Origin: Magnetococcales bacterium
Lineage (GTDB): Bacteria; Pseudomonadota; Magnetococcia; Magnetococcales; JADGCH01
Length of the DNA stretch: 9,008 nucleotides
Direction: 5' to 3'
Assembly: GCA_015228995.1 (NCBI GenBank)
Contig: JADGCM010000066.1
Coordinates: forward strand, 1-9,008
The notes under the pieces were generated by a model. It was not told the origin of the DNA and searched no databases. It was given only the letters and a program-made list of their open reading frames with translations. The number at the start of each line of letters is the position of its first letter. The first letter of the stretch is position 1. Position numbers and translations under genes: made by a program. Of this stretch, positions 1 through 6,980 are shown piece by piece.

Positions 1-1
1 C

Positions 2-1756
2 CAGGATCATAACCAAGCAATGGACAGTGGCGAGCCGCTGGCCACGGTCGGTATTGTCGGCACCTCCTGGCAGAGCGAACTGACACTGGTCACAGCGGGT
101 AGCCACACCATCCGCGCCATCCAAACCGACCGGGCTGGTAACACCAGTGCGGTATCGAATCCGTTGGATATAGTCGTTGACCTTGTCGCTCCATTGTTTG
201 ACCTCAACGGTCGACCAATGATCAGCAACAACACAACGATGACCGGTACCAGTTCCAGCAATGACACCCTCACCTTCGCCTCTGGTGCTGCGCACCTAGC
301 GATCATGTCGGTCGAAACCATCATCGGTTCTAGCGGCAGCGATACCGTAGCTCTCGTGGTTGGGGGTAGATTGGTCGCCTCCTCGGTGGAATCGATTATC
401 GGTGCGAGCAGCCTAGATACCCTAGCGCTGTTGACCAGAAGTTCAGTGATGCTGTCGCGGCTAGATTCCATCCAGGGTAGCCGCGGCACCGACACCGTCA
501 CCCTGCTGACCAGCGGTCGGCTGTTTGTGGGTGATGTCGAATCTGTGGTGGGTAGCGCTGGAAGCGATACTGTGCGACTGTTGGCGGCCACCACTTTGGC
601 TATTACCGAGGTTGAAACGGTCATCGGCAGCGATGGCAATGATCGCGTTATTCTGAGTCACGCAACAGAGCTATTCAGCTCCAAAGTTGAAACCATCATC
701 GGTTCTTCGACCGATGTCGAGACGCTGACCTTATTGGCGGGTGGCAGCCTACTGGTCAGCCAAGTTGAAACCATCTTGGGCACGACACCGGACGACACGG
801 TCACCCTGCTCACGGCCGGTACCATCGCTACGGTCCAGATCAATTCGGTGATCGGATCGAAAGGTAACGATACCCTGTCGCTGTTGACCGGTAGTAAATT
901 GACCATTGCCTCGGTGGAGGTGCTGTTGGGGAGTGAAGGCAAGGATCGCATCAATTGGATCGGTAGCGGCGGCCAAATCGGTGTGGCCCGCATTGAGACC
1001 CTGACCGGCAGTGATCGGGCAGAAACGGTGACCTTGCTTGAAGCGGGCAAAATAGCTATTTCGGACATCGATAGCCTCATCGGCACCAGCGACAGCGATA
1101 GCGTAACGCTGCTGGAGGGAAGCAACAGCACCTTCACCGGCGTTGAAGTGGTGGTTGGCTCGCGTGATGGGGATGAAACTGCCACTTTAACGAGTGGGGG
1201 AGCGGTCAGTTTCTCATTGGTAGAGACCATCATCGGCTCGACCGGTGTCGATCACATTACCCTGAAAGGCAGGATCGACGTTGTCGTAACGGCTGGGACT
1301 GGAGGGGATACCATTACCGGCAGTAGTGGCCAGGATCAATTCCGCTTCACCAGTGTTGCCGACTCACCGGTAGGAGGGGGCGACCGTATTAATGATTTCG
1401 AGCGGAGTCGTGATCTGCTGGTATTCGTTGGCTTACAGACAGGCAAATTCGCTTATTTGGGAGCCGACAATTTCACCGCCAGCCGACGCTCTCAGGCCCG
1501 CTTTGATAATCGCACCAAATTATTGCAAATTGACATCAATGGCGACGCTAGTGCGGAGATGGAGCTCTCTCTCCCCAAGGTCACCACCCTAACCGAAGCC
1601 AATTTTTCCTGGATTGCAGCGGCCAGAAGCGCCCCCAGCAGGGCCCTTAGTCGCATCTTGGACAACTACGAAGCCAATGCGCCTGCTACAACACTGAGCC
1701 TGTTACCGTCGGTGCAAAACATGGCCTACAGTGGCTGGTTGTCCGGAGAGGCTTGA
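2..1756 (+). CDS. Large Ig-like/RTX-type repeat protein, C-terminal part (5' end outside window)
   Basis: The frame is already open at the left edge and closes at TGA 1754-1756, so the true start lies upstream; the ATG at 20 is an internal methionine. Residues below count from that ATG. Residues 1-54 look like the end of a bacterial Ig-like domain (G-S-H-T-I-R-A, then D-R-A-G-N-T-S-A-V-S). Residues 73-425 are fourteen 25-26-residue repeats. Residues 426-531 form an RTX/serralysin-type C-terminal domain (G-G-D-T-I-T-G-S-S-G-Q-D-Q-F, then D-R-I-N-D-F), the usual type I secretion region. A 47-residue tail follows. No cysteine is visible, as is usual for RTX proteins. From family knowledge, such proteins are exported through an ABC-type channel with TolC and act as adhesins, surface-layer components or enzyme scaffolds. 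No catalytic domain is seen in this part, so the specific role is unknown. It abuts the helicase operon with a one-base gap. Confidence 0.85.
   Translation, partial: QDHNQAMDSGEPLATVGIVGTSWQSELTLVTAGSHTIRAIQTDRAGNTSAVSNPLDIVVDLVAPLFDLNGRPMISNNTTMTGTSSSNDTLTFASGAAHLAIMSVETIIGSSGSDTVALVVGGRLVASSVESIIGASSLDTLALLTRSSVMLSRLDSIQGSRGTDTVTLLTSGRLFVGDVESVVGSAGSDTVRLLAATTLAITEVETVIGSDGNDRVILSHATELFSSKVETIIGSSTDVETLTLLAGGSLLVSQVETILGTTPDDTVTLLTAGTIATVQINSVIGSKGNDTLSLLTGSKLTIASVEVLLGSEGKDRINWIGSGGQIGVARIETLTGSDRAETVTLLEAGKIAISDIDSLIGTSDSDSVTLLEGSNSTFTGVEVVVGSRDGDETATLTSGGAVSFSLVETIIGSTGVDHITLKGRIDVVVTAGTGGDTITGSSGQDQFRFTSVADSPVGGGDRINDFERSRDLLVFVGLQTGKFAYLGADNFTASRRSQARFDNRTKLLQIDINGDASAEMELSLPKVTTLTEANFSWIAAARSAPSRALSRILDNYEANAPATTLSLLPSVQNMAYSGWLSGEA
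236..1294 (+). repeat. Fourteen tandem 75-78 bp coding repeats (25-26 residues each)
   Basis: Unit starts are at 236 (degenerate), 311, 386, 461, 536, 611, 686, 764, 839, 914, 992, 1067, 1142 and 1220. The consensus is V-E-T-I-I-G-S-x-G-x-D-T-V-T-L-L-T-x-G-x-L-x-V-x-x. The units starting at 686, 914 and 1142 have 26 residues and the rest have 25. Each unit carries one G-S-x-G-x-D, a relaxed form of the calcium-binding RTX nonapeptide, followed by alternating hydrophobic residues. This suits one turn of a parallel beta-solenoid, although the fold is inferred. DNA identity between units is low, so the array is old and kept at protein level. Confidence 0.88.
1295..1612 (+). other. RTX C-terminal / type I secretion domain
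   Basis: This sub-region starts with G-T-G-G-D-T-I-T-G-S-S-G-Q-D-Q-F-R-F, a canonical RTX turn. It continues with G-G-G-D-R-I-N-D-F and D-L-L-V-F, the pattern that ends the serralysin (peptidase M10) C-terminal domain and many RTX adhesins. It closes with I-D-I-N-G-D-A-S-A-E-M-E-L, a typical D-x-N-G-D strand-turn before the secretion signal, then L-T-E-A-N-F. In this family the region directs export by a type I system. No secretion genes lie in the window. Confidence 0.75.
1745..1751 (+). promoter_or_regulatory. Ribosome binding site of the large helicase gene, inside the repeat-protein gene
   Basis: GGAGAGG ends six bases before the ATG at 1758, an ideal Shine-Dalgarno spacing. It decides the start: a GTG at 1731 is in the same frame but has no purine-rich sequence at the right distance. 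The site lies within the last codons of the upstream gene and the junction reads TGA-A-ATG, so ribosomes ending the repeat protein could reinitiate here. Confidence 0.8.
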
Positions 1757-1757
1757 A

Positions 1758-4700
1758 ATGGATGTTTTTCAGTTTCGCAATCAGCTCATTGCTGACTACG
1801 AGCAATTTTCTCGCAGTTTTACCAAGATCCTCGCTGCCGACATCCAGGCTTATGTCGATCAGACGTACACGGACGGGCGCTTTTGGCCAGCCCCTCTGAT
1901 CCAATTAAACCCAAGCTTCGTCTCCGGCGGCCAGATTGATGACCTAGTGGCCGAAGGGCTCCTCCACCCAGAGTGTCGCAACATCTTCCGCATCCAGAAA
2001 CAGCCCGGATCTCTGGGGCTGCCGATGCAGTTGCATAAACACCAGGAGGAGGCCATCCGCATTGCCAAACGGCGTGCGAGCTACGTACTGACCACCGGCA
2101 CCGGTTCTGGTAAGTCGTTGGCCTATTTTATCCCTATCATTGATGATGTCCTGCGTCACAAAGCAGACCAGCAACGACCCGCTATCACGGCGATCGTCAT
2201 TTACCCGATGAACGCCCTATGCAACAGCCAGATGGAGGAATTAGAAAAATTTCTTCGTATTGGCTATCCGACGGATCAAGAACCGGTCACCTTTGCCCGC
2301 TATACTGGCCAAGAATCTGAGTCAGAACGGCAGAAAATAGCCTCCTCGCCGCCCGATATCCTCTTGACCAATTATGTGATGCTTGAACTGATCCTGACGC
2401 GCCACACCCCCGTTGATCAAGCGGTGGTCAAACACGCCTCTGGACTGCGTTTTTTGGTTCTTGATGAGCTGCATGGCTACCGTGGCCGCCAGGGCGCCGA
2501 TGTTGCTATGTTGGTCCGGCGGGTGCGTGATCGTTTCAACAGCGATTTATTGTGCGTTGGCACATCGGCCACCATGACCAGTGAGGGAAGCAGCGATGAT
2601 CGTAACCAGGTGGTCGCAACGGTCGCCAGCCGCCTGTTCGGCTGTCGGGTACAACCCGAGCATGTTGTCACCGAAACGCTGGCACCTGTCACCCCCGAAG
2701 CAGTCGACCATCCGCCCCAATATTTGCTGCGTGCCCTGCAACAAGGGCTGCCCGATGCGCCTAGCTATTCGGAATTAAGCCATCACCCACTGGCCACTTG
2801 GGTGGAAAATAATCTCGGCTTGGAACGGGCCGATGGTCGGCCTGATGCCAAATTGGTACGGATCTCACGGCCTAAAACATTGCTGGATGCTGCCCAAGCC
2901 CTCTCTAACGAGACCGCGCTGCCCTTAGAGCACTGTGAAACCTACCTGACCCGCTTTCTACTGCTGGCTTTTCATACCAAAAACAGCGTTGGAAGACCGT
3001 TATTTGCCTTCCGACTGCATCAGTTCATCGCTGGGGCGGGTAATCTATTCACCACCATTGAGCCGGCTGGGCGGCGCTATTTGACCGTTGATGGGCAACA
3101 ATTTCAACCAGGATCACGGGATAAGGTGCTGTTCATAGCGGTATTTTGCCGCGAATGTGGCCAAGAGTACCTGCCCGTCTGGGCCACCATCGCCAATCGC
3201 CAAGTAACCGTGCTGGCACCACGTGAACTCTCGGAACGTGCCCACAGTGAAGCGGATGATTCACAACAGGAGTTACAACATGGCTTTTTTATGCCCGATC
3301 CCGGTCAGAATTTTGATCCCAACGAATTAGAACGCCACTTTCCCGAAGAGTGGCTCGATTTTGAGGGTAGCACAGCGCGTCTGAAGCCCCATTATCGTCG
3401 CTACAGGCCCACGCCGCTACGGGTCAATACCCAGGGCGAAATTGACCATGACGGCGAGTTTGGTTGGTATATCCCCGGTCCGTTTCGTTTTTGTTTACGC
3501 TCTGAGTGTCGGGTCAGTTATGACGGCAGCGTCCGCAGCGACCTGAGCAAACTCGCTTCCTTGGGAAGTGAGGGGCGCAGCTCGGCCACCACGATGCTCA
3601 CCCTATCGTCGCTCAGGTATCTGCTGGACGAGACCAACGGCTTGGAGCAAGAGGCCAGAAAATTGTTGGGTTTCAGCGATAATCGTCAAGATGCTTCGCT
3701 GCAAGCTGGCCATTTCAACGATTTTATCCAAATTTTGCTGCTGCGGGGGGCCTTGCTAGCTGCCATCTACAAGGAACCTGGCCAGGTGTTGCGCGATGAC
3801 ACCCTAACCCAGCGGGTGGTCGAGCAATTACGCCTGTTACCAGAAGATTACGCCTCCAACCCAGAAGCCAGAGGCGTCAAGGCGCAGAGCACCCAAAAGA
3901 CCCTACGCGACGTCATTGGCTATCGCCTCTATCACGACCTGCGTCGCGGCTGGCGCATCACCAACCCCAACCTGGAGCAATTACATCTGCTCAAGATTGG
4001 CTATCAATCCCTCGGCGAGTGCGCCAACGACCAGGAAGCATGGCATGGTTGTCATCCCCTGCTCGCCCATGCCCCCCCAGCGTTGCGGCAATCGTTGGCC
4101 CAGGAGCTATTGGACACCATGCGCCGTGGTCTGGCGATCAAAACGGTCTACCTCGACAACTACTACCTGGAGCAGGTGCGTAACCGCAGTTTTGCCGATT
4201 TGAAAGAGCCGTGGGGGTTATCGGAAGAGGAGACGCCGGCAGCAGCAGCGGTGATGATCCCCCGTCCATCGTCGGCAATCATCAGGAGTGACCAACCGAC
4301 CCTATACATCTCCCACCGTTCGCGTTTTGGTACCTATCTAAAAAATCAGGCGATCTGGGGGGTTGGCAATCCTCACTATCCAAGAAGATTTAATGAAAAC
4401 AGCTACAATGCGCTCATAGATGACCTGCTCGGGGTGTTGGAACAGTATGGTTTGGTTGAATCGATCGAGATAGATCGATCCCATCGTGGCTATCGTATTG
4501 GCGCCAGCGTCTTGGAATGGTCACTGGGTACCAAGGGGAGCGACAACCGCTTCTTCCGCGACCTCTACCACAACGTTGCCCAACAGCTGCAAAGATCTGA
4601 TCGTTTTCTGCACCAGCTTGAGGCCCGGGAACATACCGCTCAGGTCGACAGCCACAACCGCCAGGAGCGTGAAGAGGCGTTTCGCACCGCCCGACTACCG

Positions 4701-6980
4701 GTGTTGTTCTGCTCGCCAACCATGGAACTCGGGGTCGATATTGCCTCCCTCAATACGGTTTTTATGCGTAACGCGCCACCGACACCGGCCAATTATGCCC
4801 AACGCAGTGGTCGCGCCGGACGCAGTGGCCAACCAGCCCTGGTCATCACCTACTGTGCCGCCCGCTCGCCCCACGATCAATATTTCTTTGCCGACCCCAG
4901 CCGGATGGTAGCGGGTAGCGTTCATCCTCCCATGATTGACTTGGCCAACGAGGAGCTAATTAAAAGCCACTTGCATGCCGTCTGGCTGTCTGAAACCGGG
5001 CAAAAACTGGGCAGTTCGGTCAAAGATGCCCTCGACCTTGAGCAACCGGAACAGCTACCGGTGCGGGCGGATTTCGCCGCTGCTATGGATAGCCATGCGG
5101 TACGTGAACGAGCGGCCAAACGCGCCATCGCTTTGTTGGCCATGGTCGAGACCGAGTTAACCGCCGAAGCGGCGCCTTGGTATGGCCCAACGTGGCAGCA
5201 GAACATCGTCAAGGCCTCGTTTCAGCAATTCAATCAAGCTTTTGACCGTTGGCGCTCTCTCTATCGGGCCACGGCCAAGCAGATGCAACAGAGCCATGCC
5301 ATCCAGATGAATGCCGCCGCCACCGAAAAAGACCGCAAAGAGGCCAAACAGCGTTATGATGAAGCCCGTACCCAGCAAGAGTTGTTATTAGATACCAGGG
5401 CCACCACCAATTCCGACTTTTATAGTTATCGCTTTCTGGCTAGTCAGGGCTTTTTGCCCGGTTATAACTTTCCTCGTCTGCCGCTGCTGGCTTTCATCCC
5501 CGGTCGCCGCGAAAAGGTCGGACGGGATACCTTCCTCAGTCGCCCACGCTTCTTAGGTCTGTCTGAATTTGGACCGCAATCGATTATCTATCATGAGGGC
5601 AGTACCTACCGAGTACGCAAGGCCATTCTGGGTATTCGCGACGAGGAGAGTGTCGCTACCTCGGCTCATTTACCGTTGCAGACGGCGCGTCTGTGCCAAA
5701 CGTGCGGCTATGGCCATTTTGGTGACCAAAAAGAGTTTGAGCTCTGTGTCAACTGTCAACAGCCCTTGGATGGCGGCCGCCATCTCACCACTCTATACCG
5801 CATTGAGCAGGTCGGTAGCCGACGCGCCACCCGCATTACCTCTGATGAGGAGGAGCGTCAACGCCAGGGCTACGAAACTGCCACCACTTTTCGTTATGCC
5901 GAGGAGCGCGGCCAGTGCCGCTTCACCTCTGTCACCGTGAGCGAGGGAGGAGAAGAGCTGCTGCAGATGCGCTATGGGCCAGCAGCCACCCTATGGCGGA
6001 TCAATCTGGGCTGGCGACGCCGGCGGGACCGATCCATTTTTGGCTTCAACATGGATGTTGCCAATGGCAACTGGTGTCAAGATGCCCAAGCACCAGAGGA
6101 TGTCGAGAACGCGTTGGCACCAGCCGGCCGATCGGTGCAGCGGATCACCCCCTATGTCGAAGATCGCCGCAACCTCCTTATTCTGCAACCTAAACAGCCA
6201 CTGAATGCCGTGGCAATGACCACCTTGCAATATGCTTTCAAACGCGGCATTGAGGCCACCTTTCAACTGGAGGAGAGTGAGTTGGCGGCGGAGCCGTTGC
6301 CAGAATCCAGCCGTCGCCAAGCCATTCTCTTTTATGAATCAGCCGAGGGAGGTGCAGGGGTGCTGACCCGTCTGGTCGCCGATGCGCAAATGCTGCCCAA
6401 AGTAGCCTTACAAGCGTTGCAGATTCTCCATTTCAGCTCTCACTCCGGCACTTGGCACGATCCTAACGACCTCCATAACCACAACGACCTGTGCGAAGCG
6501 GGTTGTTATCGTTGTCTGCTGAGTTATTACAATCAACAAGAACATGCCTTGATCGACCGCCAGCATCGCTCGGTGTTGGAACTGCTCTGCCGTTTGACCC
6601 GCTGCCAAAGCGCAACAGGACAAGCGGGTCAATCCTTGGATGAGGGGCTGCAAGAGCTCATGAATGCCTCGGTTTCTTCACTGGAACAGCAATGGTTGCG
6701 TTACCTGCGTGACCACGGCTATCACCTACCCGACCGTGCCCAACCACGGTTGGAGGCCTTTCATACTCAGGCCGATTTTGGTTATTCCCAACAGCAGACC
6801 CTTATCTATATCGACGGGCCCCACCATGAGAACGCCCCCCAGAGACAATTGGATGCCCAAATCAGCCGCCATCTCGAAGAGGCGGGACTGACCGTCATCC
6901 GCTTCCCTAAAGAACTGTCGGCATGGCCGGCCATTCTGCAAGCCTATCGGTTCATTTTTGGCCGAGGGGATCAGCCATGA
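1758..6980 (+). CDS. Large SF2 helicase with DUF1998 and C-terminal nuclease-like domain (DISARM DrmA/DrmB-like)
   Basis: This 1740-residue protein is predicted to be an ATP-driven DNA translocase or helicase in a defence system. Visible motifs are Walker A G-T-G-S-G-K-S (114-120), Walker B D-E-L-H (236-239) followed by G-Y-R-G-R-Q-G-A-D, motif III S-A-T (270-272), F-S-D-N-R-Q-D-A-S-L-Q-A-G-H-F-N-D-F (639-656), motif V T-M-E-L-G-V-D-I (988-995) and motif VI Q-R-S-G-R-A-G-R (1015-1022). Cysteine pairs C464/C467 with C579/C584, and C1313/C1316 with C1330/C1333, look zinc-binding. A winged-helix-like segment lies near 850-915, and a charged, probably coiled-coil helix near 1158-1211 precedes F-L-P-G-Y-N-F-P-R-L-P (1232-1242). 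The DUF1998 part has F-Y-E-S-A-E-G-G-A-G (1525-1534) and C1579, C1583, C1586. The last 100 residues resemble small PD-(D/E)XK nucleases. MrfA, a known DUF1998 helicase, is under half this size; DISARM normally splits DrmA from DrmB; Druantia DruE is the other large DUF1998 helicase to consider. The gene overlaps the next by four bases. Helicase-DUF1998 identity is secure; defence role and system type are inferred. Confidence 0.92.
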   Translation: MDVFQFRNQLIADYEQFSRSFTKILAADIQAYVDQTYTDGRFWPAPLIQLNPSFVSGGQIDDLVAEGLLHPECRNIFRIQKQPGSLGLPMQLHKHQEEAIRIAKRRASYVLTTGTGSGKSLAYFIPIIDDVLRHKADQQRPAITAIVIYPMNALCNSQMEELEKFLRIGYPTDQEPVTFARYTGQESESERQKIASSPPDILLTNYVMLELILTRHTPVDQAVVKHASGLRFLVLDELHGYRGRQGADVAMLVRRVRDRFNSDLLCVGTSATMTSEGSSDDRNQVVATVASRLFGCRVQPEHVVTETLAPVTPEAVDHPPQYLLRALQQGLPDAPSYSELSHHPLATWVENNLGLERADGRPDAKLVRISRPKTLLDAAQALSNETALPLEHCETYLTRFLLLAFHTKNSVGRPLFAFRLHQFIAGAGNLFTTIEPAGRRYLTVDGQQFQPGSRDKVLFIAVFCRECGQEYLPVWATIANRQVTVLAPRELSERAHSEADDSQQELQHGFFMPDPGQNFDPNELERHFPEEWLDFEGSTARLKPHYRRYRPTPLRVNTQGEIDHDGEFGWYIPGPFRFCLRSECRVSYDGSVRSDLSKLASLGSEGRSSATTMLTLSSLRYLLDETNGLEQEARKLLGFSDNRQDASLQAGHFNDFIQILLLRGALLAAIYKEPGQVLRDDTLTQRVVEQLRLLPEDYASNPEARGVKAQSTQKTLRDVIGYRLYHDLRRGWRITNPNLEQLHLLKIGYQSLGECANDQEAWHGCHPLLAHAPPALRQSLAQELLDTMRRGLAIKTVYLDNYYLEQVRNRSFADLKEPWGLSEEETPAAAAVMIPRPSSAIIRSDQPTLYISHRSRFGTYLKNQAIWGVGNPHYPRRFNENSYNALIDDLLGVLEQYGLVESIEIDRSHRGYRIGASVLEWSLGTKGSDNRFFRDLYHNVAQQLQRSDRFLHQLEAREHTAQVDSHNRQEREEAFRTARLPVLFCSPTMELGVDIASLNTVFMRNAPPTPANYAQRSGRAGRSGQPALVITYCAARSPHDQYFFADPSRMVAGSVHPPMIDLANEELIKSHLHAVWLSETGQKLGSSVKDALDLEQPEQLPVRADFAAAMDSHAVRERAAKRAIALLAMVETELTAEAAPWYGPTWQQNIVKASFQQFNQAFDRWRSLYRATAKQMQQSHAIQMNAAATEKDRKEAKQRYDEARTQQELLLDTRATTNSDFYSYRFLASQGFLPGYNFPRLPLLAFIPGRREKVGRDTFLSRPRFLGLSEFGPQSIIYHEGSTYRVRKAILGIRDEESVATSAHLPLQTARLCQTCGYGHFGDQKEFELCVNCQQPLDGGRHLTTLYRIEQVGSRRATRITSDEEERQRQGYETATTFRYAEERGQCRFTSVTVSEGGEELLQMRYGPAATLWRINLGWRRRRDRSIFGFNMDVANGNWCQDAQAPEDVENALAPAGRSVQRITPYVEDRRNLLILQPKQPLNAVAMTTLQYAFKRGIEATFQLEESELAAEPLPESSRRQAILFYESAEGGAGVLTRLVADAQMLPKVALQALQILHFSSHSGTWHDPNDLHNHNDLCEAGCYRCLLSYYNQQEHALIDRQHRSVLELLCRLTRCQSATGQAGQSLDEGLQELMNASVSSLEQQWLRYLRDHGYHLPDRAQPRLEAFHTQADFGYSQQQTLIYIDGPHHENAPQRQLDAQISRHLEEAGLTVIRFPKELSAWPAILQAYRFIFGRGDQP
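6681..6977 (+). other. C-terminal Vsr/DUF559-like nuclease domain of the large helicase
   Basis: Residues about 1642-1740 read L-E-Q-Q-W-L (E1643), A-D-F-G-Y (D1673), then I-Y-I-D-G-P-H-H-E (1683-1691), D-A-Q-I-S-R-H-L, and T-V-I-R-F. This order matches small Vsr/DUF559-type restriction-endonuclease folds: an N-terminal glutamate, a P-D-F-like aspartate, an I-E-x-D-G-x-x-H strand, and a closing strand V-I-R-F. The glutamate usual two residues before D-G is tyrosine here (Y1684), so catalytic competence is uncertain. The fold assignment is by motif pattern only. Confidence 0.6.
6964..6969 (+). promoter_or_regulatory. Ribosome binding site of the SNF2-type helicase gene
   Basis: GAGGGG lies seven bases before the ATG at 6977. 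The start overlaps the stop of the preceding gene as ATGA (6977-6980), the classic signature of translational coupling. This supports one operon with coordinated production of the two helicases. Confidence 0.75.

Noticed and set aside
7..1233. Two long minus-strand open frames (7-639 and 658-1233) opposite the repeat protein
   Set aside because: They are antisense to a repetitive, compositionally biased coding region. Their predicted proteins are Ser/Thr/Val-rich mirror images of the repeats with no ribosome binding site or recognisable domain.
236..1294. Regular 75 bp periodicity as a CRISPR-like array or DNA satellite
   Set aside because: The units are not identical at DNA level, they are multiples of three in frame, and the periodicity is explained by the protein repeat.
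1530..1558. Perfect TTGACA (1530-1535) as a -35 box for an internal promoter before the helicase operon
   Set aside because: The sequence 17 bases downstream is GC-rich (GCGGAG) and nothing like TATAAT occurs at acceptable spacing, so it is most likely coding sequence for a Leu-Gln-Ile-Asp-Ile-Asn-type stretch.
1731..1757. GTG at 1731 as start of the large helicase
   Set aside because: It would overlap the upstream gene by 26 bases and has no Shine-Dalgarno sequence, whereas ATG 1758 has GGAGAGG at ideal spacing and gives a sensible N-terminus.
4460..4479. Inverted repeat ATCGATC-6 nt-GATCGAT
   Set aside because: It lies inside the helicase coding frame, has only a seven-base stem and no T-run, and is well within what codon repetition (Ile-Asp-Arg-like codons) produces.
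5991..6320. Minus-strand 109-codon open frame opposite the DUF1998 region, and other overlapping frames in genes 2 and 3
   Set aside because: They overlap frames with diagnostic helicase/DUF1998 motifs, show no ribosome binding sites and no domain pattern; they are shadows of GC-biased codon use.
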